DNA of 64,000 nucleotides from Chloranthus sessilifolius. Its lineage: Eukaryota > Streptophyta > Magnoliopsida > Chloranthales > Chloranthaceae. Of this stretch, positions 10,625 to 23,016 are shown one piece after another (the first letter of the stretch is position 1; every line of letters starts with the position of its first letter). A program made the position numbers and the translations under genes. The stretch covers positions 83,918,097-83,982,096 of the forward strand of contig CM037590.1 in NCBI GenBank assembly GCA_021018995.1. Reading direction: 5' to 3'. The notes under the pieces were generated by a model. That model saw only the letters and a program-made list of their open reading frames with translations, did not search any database and was not told the DNA's origin.

Positions 10625-11850
10625 TTGTGTTGTATGTTTGGTAGGAGGACTTTCAGCCCTGAGATTGTCCCTCTAAATTTAGAAGTTGAAAGGCTACTAC
10701 GAACCAGACAATCATCACAGAATTCTGCTGAAACAGCTACCATGGGTGAAGAACCTCGACTTTGGAGGGATTACTTTGCACCTGGTACCTATAATTCTCC
10801 ATTTTGCATTCAATTTCCTACTGTTGAAGGAAATTATGAGATCAAATCATCAACTATCCAAATGCTTCCTTCCTTCCATGGGTTGAGTAAGGAAGATCCA
10901 TACAAACATGTGGATGAATTCTTATCTCTTTGCACCACATTCAACATAGCTGGACTTGGTCCAGAAGCAACCAAGCTTAGGCTCTTTCCTTTTTCATTAA
11001 AGGACAAAGCTAGAGCATGGTTGTCTATGTTAGCACCAAATAGTATCACTTCTTGGAATGATCTGCAGTGTCAATTTTTAGCCAAATATTTCCCTATGTC
11101 TAAAACAACCCAGTTGAGGCAAAGTATTATTTCCTTCTCACAACATTCAACTAAAACTTTCCATGAAGCATGGGAAAGATTTAAAGAACTTTTAAGGCAA
11201 TGTCCTCATCATCAAGTCCCCCGATGGCAGCTTGTTCAAAGCTTCTATCAAGGAATTGATCAAAAGGGCAAGAATATGGTAGATGCTTCCTGTGGAGGCA
11301 CTTGAAAAAAACAGTTGAAGTGGTTTGGGATTTATTTGAAGTAATTGGTGAAAATTCAACTCAACAGGAATCTTTGTCAAGAGATATTGAGAATCCTGCT
11401 AGGTTGAACCTTTCAAAACTACTCAGCCTTATCAACAGAATTTTTATATCAAGCCAACTTTTCAGCAGCCCATTCCACAACAACCTGTACATCAATCTGC
11501 TCCAGTTCAAGCCCCTTCCAGATCCCCTTCTTTTGAAGATCAAGTTCTAAATTCACTCCAGAGCATAAAGAAGATTGAAAAAACATTGGGTCAACTTTCA
11601 AATACTTTGGCCAAAAGAGAGGAAGGAAGGTTACCCAGCCAACCTTTGAACAATCCCAAAGGACAGTTCATGGTTGGAGAGGCTTTTGTTTCACATGAAG
11701 AAGTAAAAACTATCACTACTTTGAGAAGTGGAAGAATTGTAAATAACAAAGTGGGTACTGAAAAGGAAGAAGAAAAAATTGAGGAAACTGATAGAGATAT
11801 GCAGCAGGAGCAGCATGATGTTAGCATTGGGGGTGCTGATGTACCTTAGA
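10625..11850 (+). pseudogene. Athila-A gag
   Basis: The likely start is the ATG at 10742 (MGEEPRLWRDYFAPG). The capsid-type gag domain follows: MLPSFHGLSKEDPYKHVDEF, KARAWLSMLAPNSITSWNDL, FHEAWERFKELLRQCPHHQV, VQSFYQGIDQKGKNMVDASC. A short deletion at about 11300 shifts the frame and gives TGA at 11303. The next 35 codons continue in another frame. Compared with Athila-B, about 330 bp is missing after 11406, which removes the CCHC zinc knuckle. The remaining tail (11586-11849, TLAKREEGRLPSQPLNN) ends in a TAG where Athila-B has CAG. Confidence 0.85.
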
Positions 11851-11935
11851 AAAATCAAAAAATCAAAAAGATTCTGATAATGCTTCTAAAGCTGTAGATG
11901 AAGGACTAGTTCCTCATTTACCATTTCCTCAAGCC

Positions 11936-14900
11936 ATGAAATCTGTATCCCCTTTTAATAAAGGGAACACAAAAATAGATGAAATGATGGAGACTTTCAA
12001 GCAAGTCAAGATAAATCTATCTTTGCTTGATGCAATCAAACAAATCCCAGCATATGCAAAATTTTTGAAAGATATTTGCACTCACAAACGACAATCTAGG
12101 ATACAGTTATCCAAGAAGGTCTTTGCTGTGGAAAGAGTTAATCAGGTTTTATCCATTACCACACCTCCTAAACTTAAAGATCCTGGAATTCCAACAATCC
12201 CTTGCATTATTTGGGAACATACCATTGAAAAGGTTTTATTAGATTTGGGTGCTAGTGTCAACCTGCTTCCATATTCTGTATATGAGAAACTAGGTTTGGG
12301 AGAATTAAAACCCACTCATGTGGTGTTACAACTAGCAGACAGATCTGAAAGAAAGCCAGTTGGGATGATTGAGGATGTATTGGTAGGAGTAGATAAGTTT
12401 TTCTACCCTGCTGATTTTCTAGTATTGGACATGGAACCTACAAAAAGTAAAACTTCCATCCCTGTCATTTTGGGGAAACCATTCCTGGCTACAGCCAATG
12501 CTTGCATTCAATGCAGGTCTGGTATTATGGAAGTCTCTTTTGGAAATATGAAGGTGAAATTAAATGTTTATAATGCAGTCACAAAGCCTCAATTCAGTTC
12601 TGAGGAATGTTTTCTTGTTGATTTATTAGATGAATTGGTGGAAGAGACTCTACCACAGTTTTTGCAGTGTGAAGATTTTACCACAGACTTGAAAAATGCT
12701 TGGAAAAATGCTATGGAAAAAATGGTTTGTACCTCAAAGTCTAAGGAAGCAAATGTTGTGCAAGGAACTCATGATCAATCAGTAAGGTTCTCTTCATGGA
12801 AACCTGCTATTCTTCCCCTTCCACAAACAGCCAAGGTTCCTTTGTTACCTTCTTTTCTCAGCCCACCGGATTTAGAGCTAAAGCAGTTGCCAGAAAATTT
12901 GAAATATGTGTTTTTAGGAGACCATAAAATATTGCCTGCGATTATTTCTTCCTCCCTCACTGAGGAGTAGGAGGAAGAGCTGTTGATTGTATTGAAACAG
13001 CATAAGAAAGTAATTGGCTGGACTATTGCTGATTTGGGAGGAATCAGTCCAGCTGTTTGCATGCATAAAATTTATTTAGAAGAACATGCAAAGCCTTCTA
13101 GGGAAATACAAAGGAGGCTGAATCCTCATATGCAAGAAGTGGTCATGAAAGAGGTTGTTAAACTGTTGGATGTAGGGGTCATTTACCCCATTTCAGATTC
13201 TGCTTGGGTGGCACCTACACAGGTGGTACCTAAGAAATCTGGGATCACTGTTGTAACCTCAGATTCTGGTGAGCTTATGTCAACCAGACAAACAACTGGT
13301 TGGAGGGTCTGTATTGATTACAGAAAACTAAACACAATGACCAGAAAAGACCATTTCCCTCTTCCCTTCATTGATCAAATTTTAGATAAACTAGCAGGAA
13401 AAGCTTATTACTGTTTTCTTGATGGTTATTCTGGTTACAACCAGATTTCTGTGTATCCACAAGATCAGGAAAAGACCACATTCACTTGCCCTTTTGGCAC
13501 TTTTGCCTATAGGAGAATGCCTTTTGGTCTTTGTAATGCTCCTGCTACCTTTTAAAGATGCATGTACTCCATTTTCTTTGATATGATTGACCAATTTATG
13601 GAGAGTTTTATGGATGATTTTTCAATATATGGAGACAGTTTTGCCCAGTGTTTACATCATCTCAAATTGGTGTTACAGAGATGTGAAGAAACCAATCTAG
13701 TTTTGAGCTGGGAGAAGAGCCATTTCATGGTCCCCCAAGGCATTGTCCTTGGCCATGTTGTCTCCCACAAGGGCATTGAGGTGGACAGAGCAAAAATTGA
13801 TTTAATTACACATTTGCCACCTCCCAAAACTGTTAAACAAATCAGAAGTTTTCTGGGACATGCTGGATTCTACAAAAGGTTCATTAAGGACTTCAGTAAA
13901 ATATCTAAGCCACTTTGTCATTTATTGTGCCAAGATGTCCCTTTTGTTTTCAACATTGAATGCTTGAAGGCATTTGAATTCTTAAAAAACTGTTTGATTT
14001 TAGCTCCAATATTACAGTCTCCAGATTATTCACTGCCTTTTGAACTGATGTGTGATGCATCAGATTATGCTTTGGGAGCTGTTCTTGGGTAGAGAAAAGA
14101 TAAGTTACCTCATGTCATAGCTTATGCCAGTAGATCAATGATTGATGCACAACTCAATTACACAACAACTGAGAAGGAGCTACTGGCAATTGTTTTTGCT
14201 TTAGAGAAATTCAGGTCATATGTTTTGGGTTCACAAATAGTGGTGTTCACTGACCACTCAGCCCTGAAAAACCTTCTGTCTAAGAAGGATACCAAACCAA
14301 GATTAATCAGGTGGATCCTCCTATTAGAGGAGTTTGATTTACAGATCAAAGATAAAAAGGGTATGGAGAATGTGGTGGCTGATCACCTGTCTAGAATTTT
14401 AACTGCTGAGATTGATAGGCTGCCTATCAATGAATCTTTCCCTGATGAGCAACTTTTTGCTATTAGTATACACACCCCTTGGTTTGTAAACATAGTCAAC
14501 TTTTTGGCTACTGGAAGAACTCCTCAACATTGGAAAAAAATGGATAAAGATCTTTTCGTCTCAAAGGTTAAACATTTTATTTGGGAGGATCCTTATCTGT
14601 TCAAGATTTGTGCAGACCAAATAATAAGAAGATGTGTTCCTGAAGAAAACTTTCATAGCATACTTTCTATGTGTCATGAACAGGCCTGTGGAGGTCATTT
14701 TAGTGGAAACAAAACTGCTGCAAAGGTTTTACAGTGTGGATTTTATTGGCCTACACTTTTCAAAGATGCTCTGCAGCACTGTAAGTCTTGCCAGAACGGC
14801 CAGAAATTGGGCAGCATTTCTAAGAGAAACGCAATGCCATTACAGCCTATTTTGGTAGTTGAATTGTTTGATATTTGGGGGATAGACTTCATGGGTCCCT

Positions 14901-15769
14901 TTCCTCCTTCCAATGGGTGTAATTTCATCTTAGTAGCTGTGGATTATGTATCCAAATGGGTTGAAGCCACAACCACTAAAACCAATGATCACATAGTGGT
15001 TCTGAAATTTTTAAAGGATAACATTTTTTCCAGGTTTGGTTTTTCCAAAGCTATTATCAGTGATGGGGGAAGCCATTTTTATAATAAACATTTTAAAGCT
15101 TTATTGAAAAAGTACTCTGTGACTCATAGAGTAGCTACTCCATATCATCCACAAACCAGTGGACAAGTGGAGATTTCCAATAGAGATATCAAACATATAC
15201 TGGAAAAGACTGTGAAGAAGGATAGAAAGGATTGGTCCTTTAAGCTGAATGATGTATTGTGGGCATATAGGACAGCCTATAAAACCTCAATTGGCATGTC
15301 CCCATTCAGATTGGTCTATGGCAAAGCATGCCATTTATCAGTGGAGTTAGAATATAAGGCCTTTTGGGCTATTAAAACCTTGAACATGGATCTTACTACT
15401 GCTGGTAATCACAGGAAACTGCAGCTTGAAGAGTTAGAAGAGCTGAGGATGGATGCATACACCAATGCAAGATCTTACAAAGAGAAAGTCAAAGCCTTCC
15501 ATGATAAAAATTTGTTGAGAAAAGAGTTCATAGGTAGCTCTAAGGTATGGCTATTTAACTCAAAACTTAAGTTTTTTCCTGGAAAGCTGAGATCCAGATG
15601 GGAAGGGCCATATAAAGTCATTCATGCATCACCTTCTGGGGCTGTTGAAATTTTGGACCCGAGTGATGGAAGAATCTTGACAGTAAATGGTCAGAGGCTC
15701 AAACCATGCATTGAAAATACCCTGGAGCCTGTGCTAACCATCTATCATCAAGATCCATCCCATATCTGA
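11936..15769 (+). pseudogene. Athila-A pol: protease, RT, RNase H, integrase in one frame with three stops
   Basis: One frame of 1,278 codons is interrupted only by TAG (12968), TAA (13553) and TAG (14090), each one C-to-T step from a Gln codon. Domains: protease with DLGASVNLLPYSVYEKLG (Asp near residue 103) and IPVILGKPFL; RT with WRVCIDYRKLN, FLDGYSGYNQ, MPFGLCNAPATF and catalytic FMDD (near residue 558); RNase H with [30 protein letters not shown] and FTDHSALK; integrase with a zinc-binding H-H-C-C ([15 protein letters not shown]) and a DD35E triad (Asp 984, Asp 1043, Glu 1079). The C-terminus ends [15 protein letters not shown]. Readthrough or reversion would be needed for activity. Confidence 0.93.
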
Positions 15770-16489
15770 GAATAAACAACTCTATAATATGTATTTTACC
15801 AGTGCTTGTTTTATAATTTTTGCATAGTTGTTTGCTCACTGTTTTTAGTCATTTTTACTTTAAATTCAAGAAGTTTAAACATGTAAAAAAATTCAACTCG
15901 CAAAAAAAAAAATCCTTCTCGAAAAGTTTAATTAACTTTTCGAAAAGGAGTTTGTAACTAACTGCTCGAAAAGAATGATTTGCTTTTCGAATAGTTAGTT
16001 CGGAATGATTTGCTTTTCGAAAAGTTAGTTCTGAAGCTATTTGCTGTTCGAATAGTTGTTTCTGAAGCCATATGCTCTTCGAATGGTATTGATGCCATTC
16101 TCACTTGTAAAAAAGGACTATTTTGAACTTTTCGAAAACTTCAAAGATATTTTGCGAAAATCATTTTGAGCATATTTAAACCCTTTCGAAGTAAGGGTTT
16201 CATATTCGAAAGCCTTATGAGAACGTCCTGCTTCACAGAAAACCCTTTTTCTTTCCTTCCTTGCATGATTTTAGAATTCAGCCACACTTTTCTTCATATT
16301 TGTTCGATCATTTAAGCTTGAAGAGAGGGATTTTTTGCTTCTGGTTCTGGTGGATTTCAGCGAGCAAGCAACAAGTTCAACCAAAACCCTAGATTTCAGT
16401 ATTTTTCTGTGCATTTCCTCTGTTTCTCATTTGCAAAGTTTTATTTGGTGTCAGCATTTATTGTGGGAGTTTTTATACAAAGCTTTAGA
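15770..16489 (+). promoter_or_regulatory. Putative internal promoter and 5' UTR of Athila-A ORF3
   Basis: This gap between integrase and ORF3 contains about eleven NTCGAA-type motifs (15896-16210), several as CTTTTCGAAAAG, in imperfect repeats of about 30 nt. A TATA-like CATATTTAAACCC follows at 16171, then a pyrimidine-rich leader with an AAACCCTAG telo-box-like motif (16385-16393), and the ORF3 ATG at 16490. The motif is the one found in U3 of this element's LTR. Athila-B has the same layout at 36430-37008. I infer an independent promoter; no transcript evidence is available. Confidence 0.55.
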
Positions 16490-18160
16490 ATGGGGAAAGC
16501 TGAAAAATCATTGGCTGAAATGTTCCAAAAATCTTATGCTAAGAAAATTAGCAAACCATCTAAAAAAGGAAAAACCAAAGCTTCAGCTAAAAGGAAACTT
16601 TCAATGGATAAAGCTGATATGATTGAGAAGGGGAAAAAGGTTAGATATGAGACACTAGCCCTGAGTCTGAGCTTCCTCCTTTGCCTATTCATTTAGTACT
16701 GCCGAACCCATTTATTGAAGCTCAGAAGCTAATTCCAGAATTTATTGTTGATGAGACCTTTTTCTACAACAAACCTAAATGTCAGTTATCTTTGAAATAT
16801 ATTAGGGATGCCTCACTGAGCAATATCCTAACCCCTCTTCCAGAGAAAATTTATCCACGAATGGTGAAATTATGGTACCAAAACTTGGTAAAAGTGACAG
16901 AGAAGGATGCTGATGTCCCTACTCTTGTTATTTTCATTGATGATTGCGATTTAACTGTCACTTATGAAGACATTGGGAATGCTTTGGGGATACCTTTTCA
17001 ACATGATCCCGGTCCACTATTTTTGAAAGCGCCTCTTTCAAATAAATGGTGCACATTTAACCCTGCATCGTTGAACCGGACAATCCATAATGAGGAGAGA
17101 CCTAGCACCTCAATTTTCTTGATGGATTCCATTTTGAGGGATGTTTTTATGTCCGGAGCACCAGAAAGAAGGACACCAATTTTAGAGGCTCTCTTCCATT
17201 TTTCTAAGGGCAATTTTTCAATGCCCTATGTTGATTTGAAGCCATGGTTGATGTCAAAAAAGGAGCAGTAAATTAGTGGAATACCATTTGGTAGGCTGAT
17301 CACAGCCCTACTAAGAGCCAAGTTTGACATTGATGAGCAAGAGCCATTTGAAGTTATATCTCCTCATGAAAAGGCTTGAACTACAAGTCAAGCAATGTTG
17401 AAAAGAATGAGGGAGGCTATTGAACTGTCATACACGAACCCGCCTAGCCTACTATTGAACTGCTTTGCAGGACCACAGGGTGACCAGCTCTTTATTTGCA
17501 CCTATTTCAGCTACGGTGACATTGAACAAGCTGTCCTTCCTGTGGTGACCAGCTCTTCAGCTGCACCCATTCTTGAAGAAGTTGTCATCTTACCCACCTC
17601 AACTAGCCCAACTCCTATTCTTGCACCCTTTCAAGCAATCCCATCTCCCATAACCAACATAATCCCAGTTGCAGACTCCTCCTCTACACCAACCACTCCA
17701 GCCATACTCACACCACCAATCTCTCTCAACAATATCCAAGATTTAGCCCCTGACTTTGTTGAACAAGCTCCTAGTACTCCTCTGCTCCAAAGCTTCTCAG
17801 GTTCACCTGCTAATTCAACTAATACACCTGAAGTAACTCATACCCAAACTGAACTTGAGATATTCACTACAGAGGCCTATGGGTCAAACTTTTCAGATGG
17901 TTAGGAGTGAGCAGCACAAGGTGACCATGTTACAAGCACAACTTGAACAGGAAAAATTGAGGACTACTAGACTTGAAAAATATATTGGCCTCACCAAAAA
18001 GATCAAAACTGAGGAATACACCGAGCTAAAAAACACAATCCAGGAGAAGGCTAAATCAAGTTCAAACTCCAATACTGATTCTAGTTCTGACTCTGACAGT
18101 GACTCCAGTTTTGATCCCATTGAACCAACTTATGATACAGACTTTGACCCCAGTTATTAG
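16490..18160 (+). pseudogene. Athila-A ORF3 (extra 3' ORF, 'putative plant transposon protein'-like)
   Basis: The ORF begins MGKAEKSLAEMFQKSYAKKI with a Lys-rich basic N-terminus that could be a nuclear signal. A frameshift or small deletion near 16650 follows. The core domain (16681-17271) reads LSNILTPLPEKIYPRMVKLW, YQNLVKV, LVIFIDDCDLTVTYEDIGNA, and RRTPILEALFHFSKGNF. It continues after one stop with GIPFGRLITALLRAKFDID. It resembles the domain called putative plant transposon protein in plant retroelement proteins. A Pro/Thr/Ser linker, a deletion near 17880, a coiled coil (HKVTMLQAQLEQEKLRTTRL) and an acidic Ser/Asp tail (SSSDSDSDSS) follow. No signal peptide or membrane span is visible, so I do not call it an envelope protein. 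Confidence 0.7.
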
Positions 18161-18332
18161 AATACATTGTACATATCTGTTTTATGGGTCTATAATATAA
18201 AATTTTGGTTGTGTTAATACATTGTGCATACATTGTGCATTTCTTTTCTTTCTTCTTGTCATTATGATTTTTGTTTGATTGTTTCTTTTCTTTGCTAATA
18301 CACTTCGGACCAGTGCGGACCCTACTCACCAT

Positions 18333-18347
18333 AGGTTTGGGGGTGTG
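18333..18347 (+). other. Internal PPT-like duplicate after ORF3 (Athila-A)
   Basis: AGGTTTGGGGGTGTG is identical over 15 nt to the polypurine tract and first LTR bases at 19914-19928. The same motif sits at the same place in Athila-B (39629-39643, one base shorter in the G run) and Athila-C (62859-62878, minus). It could prime a second plus strand during reverse transcription. Confidence 0.6.
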
Positions 18348-19028
18348 GCAGAAATGCCAATAATTGAGTTAACATTAATGCAGCTGATGATCAGCAGAAT
18401 TTTTGAAAATGAAGTGATTTCACACTTGAAAAATGAGGAAGTTAAAACTTTTAAAACTGATTTTTAGTGTAATTCCAATACTTTCATGAAGTGAATGTCA
18501 GAAAATTTTCAAAACTAAAAATTGATGTTTTAGTAAACCTAAAATGAGAGAAAACAGTGATGATATACCTCAGGAAGTTGATAGATAACTACACCCAGTG
18601 AGACTTGGGCCTGAAATGTATTTTTGGGAGATATAAATTGGCAATTTTTTTCTGCTCTAGGGACTGTTTGAACCTGCTTACTATCACTAGAAGTTACACA
18701 TATTCAAATTGAAATAACTTGATAGCAATCATGATATTAAAGACATGATGTAGGGCCTCCTTTTGGACAGTTTGAGCCTCAAAAAGCCCCACCTTTTGAA
18801 ACTGCCCTTGATACACACCATTTGAGCTTTATAAATCTAAGATTTCTTTGAAACCTCATCAAACAACTTCATCAACCTCATTTAGCCTAACCCTCACTCT
18901 GAGAATTCAGAAGGTAAAGGAAAGGAAGCTGAAGAAAGGAGAGTTGGGTAACAATTTGGTAAAAGAAGAAGAAAAAGAATTGAAAGCAATGATGTATCAA
19001 CAACAGAAATGTGGCATGTCAGTAATTG

Positions 19029-19032
<4 letters not shown>

Positions 19033-19070
<38 letters not shown>
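19033..19070 (+). repeat. Poly(A) run in the Athila-A 3' region
   Basis: About 38 A residues in a row, embedded in A-rich sequence. The equivalent site in Athila-B has only short A runs, so this is a slippage expansion rather than a retrotransposed poly(A) tail. Confidence 0.85.
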
Positions 19071-19073
<3 letters not shown>

Positions 19074-19913
19074 AGAAAAAGAAAAGGGAGTCATTTCATT
19101 GAAAGTTTGAAAAAGAATGAGGAAGAGATGGCCACTTTGGCTTTGAAAATTCAAAGAAGAAAATAAAATTGTGATGAAATGAAGGTGTGTCTGTCACTTC
19201 CTCACCTTGACTGACGTCTAGATTTTGGAATCCATTCCAACCCCTTTATTCTTGATAAATTTCACCCATAAGCCACATTACAACCCAAGTTAAAGTCCTT
19301 ACTGATCAATGATGGAATGAGCTGTCACATGGAGATAAGGATTTGTGTAATCTATGGTGAAAAGAGCAGTGAATTCAGAACTAAAAAAGCAAAGCCTATG
19401 CTCCTCGCCATAATCCTATTTGAGGACCTGTAATTTCTCTTGAGTCAGGTGAAATAGTGCAACCTCATATTTGCATGGTGAGGAAAACTCGGTGAGAGTT
19501 GAGTTTGAAATCAAATTATTTGGGGTAACATCATAAACTGAATTTTCAAATAGAAGGCTTTTTCATTAATTTTTCTTATAAAACTTTTTGACACCAAGCG
19601 AGTGAATGAGTAAAGGAATTACGGACTGAATTTTAGTTTTAAACTAATGTTTTCTTGAAGAGATCTTTTTGTAAGCTTGACTAATGCAGTGTGAATAACT
19701 TTGTTGGATAAAAGTCTGCTTTATGAGCGCATTGATATTAACTGATTTCTTGGAGAAGTTTGTGGGTACCTTCACTGAAAACCCTCAGGAGACTTCACTC
19801 CTCCACTGGGGATCACCTAGGGGTTTAAAAGGCTTGTTGCATATGCTAAATGCAACTGTGTTCCCTACAAAAGTGGCTTTAATTATGTCTTTGCTCAGGG
19901 ACTAGCAAAGCTT

Positions 19914-19926
19914 AGGTTTGGGGGTG
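19914..19926 (+). other. Athila-A polypurine tract
   Basis: AGGTTTGGGGGTG lies directly before the 3' LTR start TGTTGAG. It is the primer site for plus-strand DNA synthesis and is conserved in Athila-B (41213-41225) and Athila-C (minus, 61216-61228). Confidence 0.85.
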
Positions 19927-21789
19927 TGTTGAGAACTAGAAAATACCATTTTCCACCCTTTAACTTGGGCCTTGATAGACCCTTGAGAGAACTAAATAAG
20001 TGTTTTAAGTGCTTGTGTTACAGTTAACAATAAAGACAGGCTTAACCATGAAAGCAGCCTAAAAGTGCCAAAAAGATGATAATCCATGTTGATCCGAAGG
20101 AAGAAAGAGAAGGGATAACCTCACGAGCTGTCAAAATGCCTAAACTAAAGAGGACAAAGGCCTGGTTGTAACTTGGGAAGTGTGGAGCTATTCGAACAGA
20201 AGAATGCATTACAGAGTGCTTTTCGAAAAGAATCTGAACATTTCGAAAAGAACCTGAACTTTGTGAAAAGAACTAAAAGCTTCAGGTTTAGTTTTCGAAG
20301 AGCACCTGAACTCTTCGAAAAGATTTCTGACCTATTCGAAAAGAAGAGAACTCCTTGCGAATAGCACCTGAACTTTGCGAAAAGAGCTTCAGAAGTCACA
20401 GTACCTTGTGAAAAGTTTCCTAAACTATGCAAAATGGTATTCTGGAGATTCCTAGCATCTGCAAGGGTAATTCAGTAATCTTTTACACGTGCCCCAATGC
20501 ATTTAAAAACCCAGGGACATTCCGGAAGATTCTGAGCACGAACCAAAGGCATATTCCACCCCATGTGAGCACCCGAAGATGAAATCAATTGGCGGGAACT
20601 TCTAGAAGTTCTAACAGATTTTCAAATTACATAACAGAATTGATGCTTCTGTCATCTGATTAGCTAAACCAAATCAAGCAATTCTGATTGGCCAAAACAG
20701 ATCTGGATCCTCGTGCTCGACTACCATTGGTTGATACAGATCTAAGCACTTCTGATTGGTCGATACACATCTGAGCTAGACCTGGGGGAAACTATAAATA
20801 GATGAACCATTTGCCCAATTTGGGTATCCAAATTTTGAGTTTCAATTCTGTTGCTCCATTTCCAATTCAGATAGCTTGTCTGAAACTCTTGTAATAGCCT
20901 AACTTTTACTTGCAATTGAGAGCTGTGAGATACTTTTGTAATTCAAAAGAGAATTGTATTCAAGACTACAAATCCGAGAGCTGTTTAAGCTGTGCTCTAT
21001 AATTGTAATGGTGAATTTGAAAAGGTTGCTGTGAACCGTACGTTCTCAATTGGATTCGTGTTGAGGGTTCCCTGTGATCTCCTTATTGCACTAGACTCCT
21101 TTAGATTTACTATTTTTCAAGCAATTTCCCTTGATTCATTATCCCTGTGGGAATTAGTGTTTGTAACCTAATCTTTCACATCATTTGTAGTGGTGTTTCT
21201 TGTTCTGAATTGAGGGTTCAGATTAAAGACTATTGGATGATCTGTGGCCATTGAAGTGGACATACCGTAGCCATAAGTTTAACTCTAATCCTTGAGTTAG
21301 ATTACTTCCTCTTGCATCTGTGCTTGTAGCCAGATGAAGATTGGATCATCTCTCATTTGATCTACATTATTCTCATTTTATTTCAAAAACCATATCAAAG
21401 TTAGATATTATTTCTCCATTCTTATTAATTTACATCAAAATCTCCTCAACTCAGATCTGGATCATTTAGTTTAATCTTTACTTTTATTATTTAGTTAATG
21501 TGACAAATTCAACCTCCCATCTTATGTGCTTTGTAGATAGGATCAAAGGCCATATCTGGTAGCTCAGATTTGGTGGTTTATCTCACATTTTAAATAAATT
21601 CTCTGTGGACGATCTTTTACTCACTTACATTTAAAACTTGCTACAATTGGCCCTGATCTTGCAGGATAATTTACTTCTCTCTGTGCTGATATTTCTTTAT
21701 TCTTTTTAGTTTTCCAAATTCAGTACAGTTCATTATATGTAAGTCTGCTTTCAAAACACAAATAAATCATGCACACTTAAAATTAAACA
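19927..21789 (+). repeat. Athila-A 3' LTR
   Basis: 1,863 bp, same length and ends as the 5' LTR, including the U3 TTCGAA array (about 20193-20430) and TATA box (20791-20800). Scattered substitutions separate the two LTRs. The flanking ACACT is the probable right target-site duplication. Confidence 0.93.
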
Positions 21790-23016
21790 ACACTACCTTT
21801 CCCTGAGGGTACGTCCAAGATGGACCAATGAGCCATTCAACGTTTAGCGACAGGCTACGTCATTTATGGGGAATGCCTTTACAAGTGATCCTACAATAAC
21901 ATTTTGCTCAGGTGTCTTACTGAAAGTGAAGTAATCAATATTATGAGGGAGATCCACGAGGGTGTATGTGGTGCCCACGTCAGCGGTCACATACTCACTA
22001 AGAAAAATCTGCGGTAGGGATACTTTTGGACCACTATGGAATCAGATTACTGCAAACATGTTTAGAAATGCTATAAGTGTCAGGATCACTCCAGTCTGAT
22101 ACACGCTCTGATCATCGATCTACACTGCATGACCACTCCTTAGCCATTTTCTACCTAGGGCTTGACGTCGTCGAAATGATTAATACAAAAGCATCAAACG
22201 GACATCGATTCATCCTCGTCACCATTGAATACTTCACCAAGTGGGTAGGAGTGGCGTCATATGCCAACATCACGGCCAGTCACATCGAGTAGTTTCTCAA
22301 GAATAATATTATGTACCGATTTTGAGTACCCAAGGATATCATCATAGACAACGACATAAACTTTGAGAATAAGCACATCCGAGCCTTCTGTGAGTAATAC
22401 AAAATCGAGCACCATCGCTCATCACCTTATCGGCCTCAAACCAATGGGCTGTGAATGCTGTGAATAAGACAGTCTTCCGCATCCTCGAGAAAATGGTCGT
22501 CACTTACAGAGATTAGAGCGAAATGATGCCATTCACTTTGTGGGCCTATAGAACGTCGATCTATTTCGCTACAGGGGCAACACCATTCTCCCTTGTGTAT
22601 GGAATCCAGGCCGTCCTATCGATAGAGGTTGAAGTACCTTCACTCTGAATCCTTATGGAATCAGGCTTACCCGACGCAGAGAGAGAGAGAGAGAGAGATC
22701 CCACTTTGAATAATTGAATCTACTAGATGAGAAAAGACTCCTAGCCTTGTGTCATACTCAAGTTTACCATGGGCGAATCACATGCGCTTATAATAAACAT
22801 GTCTGCGGTCGAGATCTGAAGATAACAGATACTGTGCTGAAAAAGATCTTTCCATCCCTCCACGCCGACCTGAGAGGGAAGTTCTCGCCAAACTGGGAAG
22901 GACCTTACGTCGTCCGAGAAGTGCTGTCGGGATATGCCATCCGCCTCGCCACCATGGTCGGAGGTCATCTTCCTGAGCCCATCAATGCTAGATATGTCCG
23001 ACGATTCTACTCTTAG
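21790..23016 (+). pseudogene. Tat1 integrase (resumes after Athila-A)
   Basis: The text continues from 8567: FPEGTSKMDQ, then CLTESEVINIMREIHEGVCG with the HHCC region (GAHVSGH, KCYKCQ). The core shows GHRFILVTIEYFTKWVGV and a second Asp (IIDNDINF). The expected catalytic Glu after PQTNG is lost by substitution or frameshift (near 22450). A C-terminal region without chromodomain (GKFSPNWEGPYVVREVL, INARYVRRFYS) ends with TAG at 23014. A (GA)n run at 22679-22698 has expanded within the coding region. Many stops make it inactive. Confidence 0.83.
22679..22698 (+). repeat. (GA)10 microsatellite inside Tat1 integrase
   Basis: A run of GA dinucleotides interrupts the integrase text and shifts its frame. 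Expansion after loss of function is the simplest explanation. Confidence 0.85.

Larger units (their letters stand above)
18161..19913 (+). other. Athila-A 3' non-coding region
   Basis: About 1.75 kb between ORF3 and the PPT, homologous to 39474-41212 in Athila-B and, inverted, to 61229-63144 in Athila-C. It holds an internal PPT-like motif (18333-18347), a poly(A) run (19033-19070) and a block conserved in all three copies near 19752-19850 (ACCCTCAGGAGACTTCACTC and flanks). I see no credible ORF. Confidence 0.75.
8568..21789 (+). mobile_element. Athila-A: Athila-like Ty3/gypsy retrotransposon nested in Tat1
   Basis: The element is 13,222 bp with two LTRs of 1,863 bp each (TGTTGAG...AAACA), a tRNA-Asp-type PBS, gag, a single-frame pro-RT-RNase H-IN region, a sense ORF3, a long 3' region and a PPT. 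The LTRs are very similar but not identical by eye, so the insertion is fairly young. It interrupts Tat1 between the second RNase H and the integrase. gag carries a frameshift and an internal deletion. pol has three stop codons. ORF3 has a large deletion. Confidence 0.93.

Noticed and set aside
16490..18160. Athila ORF3 as an envelope gene
   Set aside because: Position fits, but I see no signal peptide, no transmembrane span and no glycoprotein features; the N-terminus is basic and the C-terminus is an acidic coiled coil.
19033..19070. Poly(A) run as the tail of a SINE, LINE or processed pseudogene
   Set aside because: It lies inside a region collinear with Athila-B and -C, with no target-site duplication around an inserted unit.
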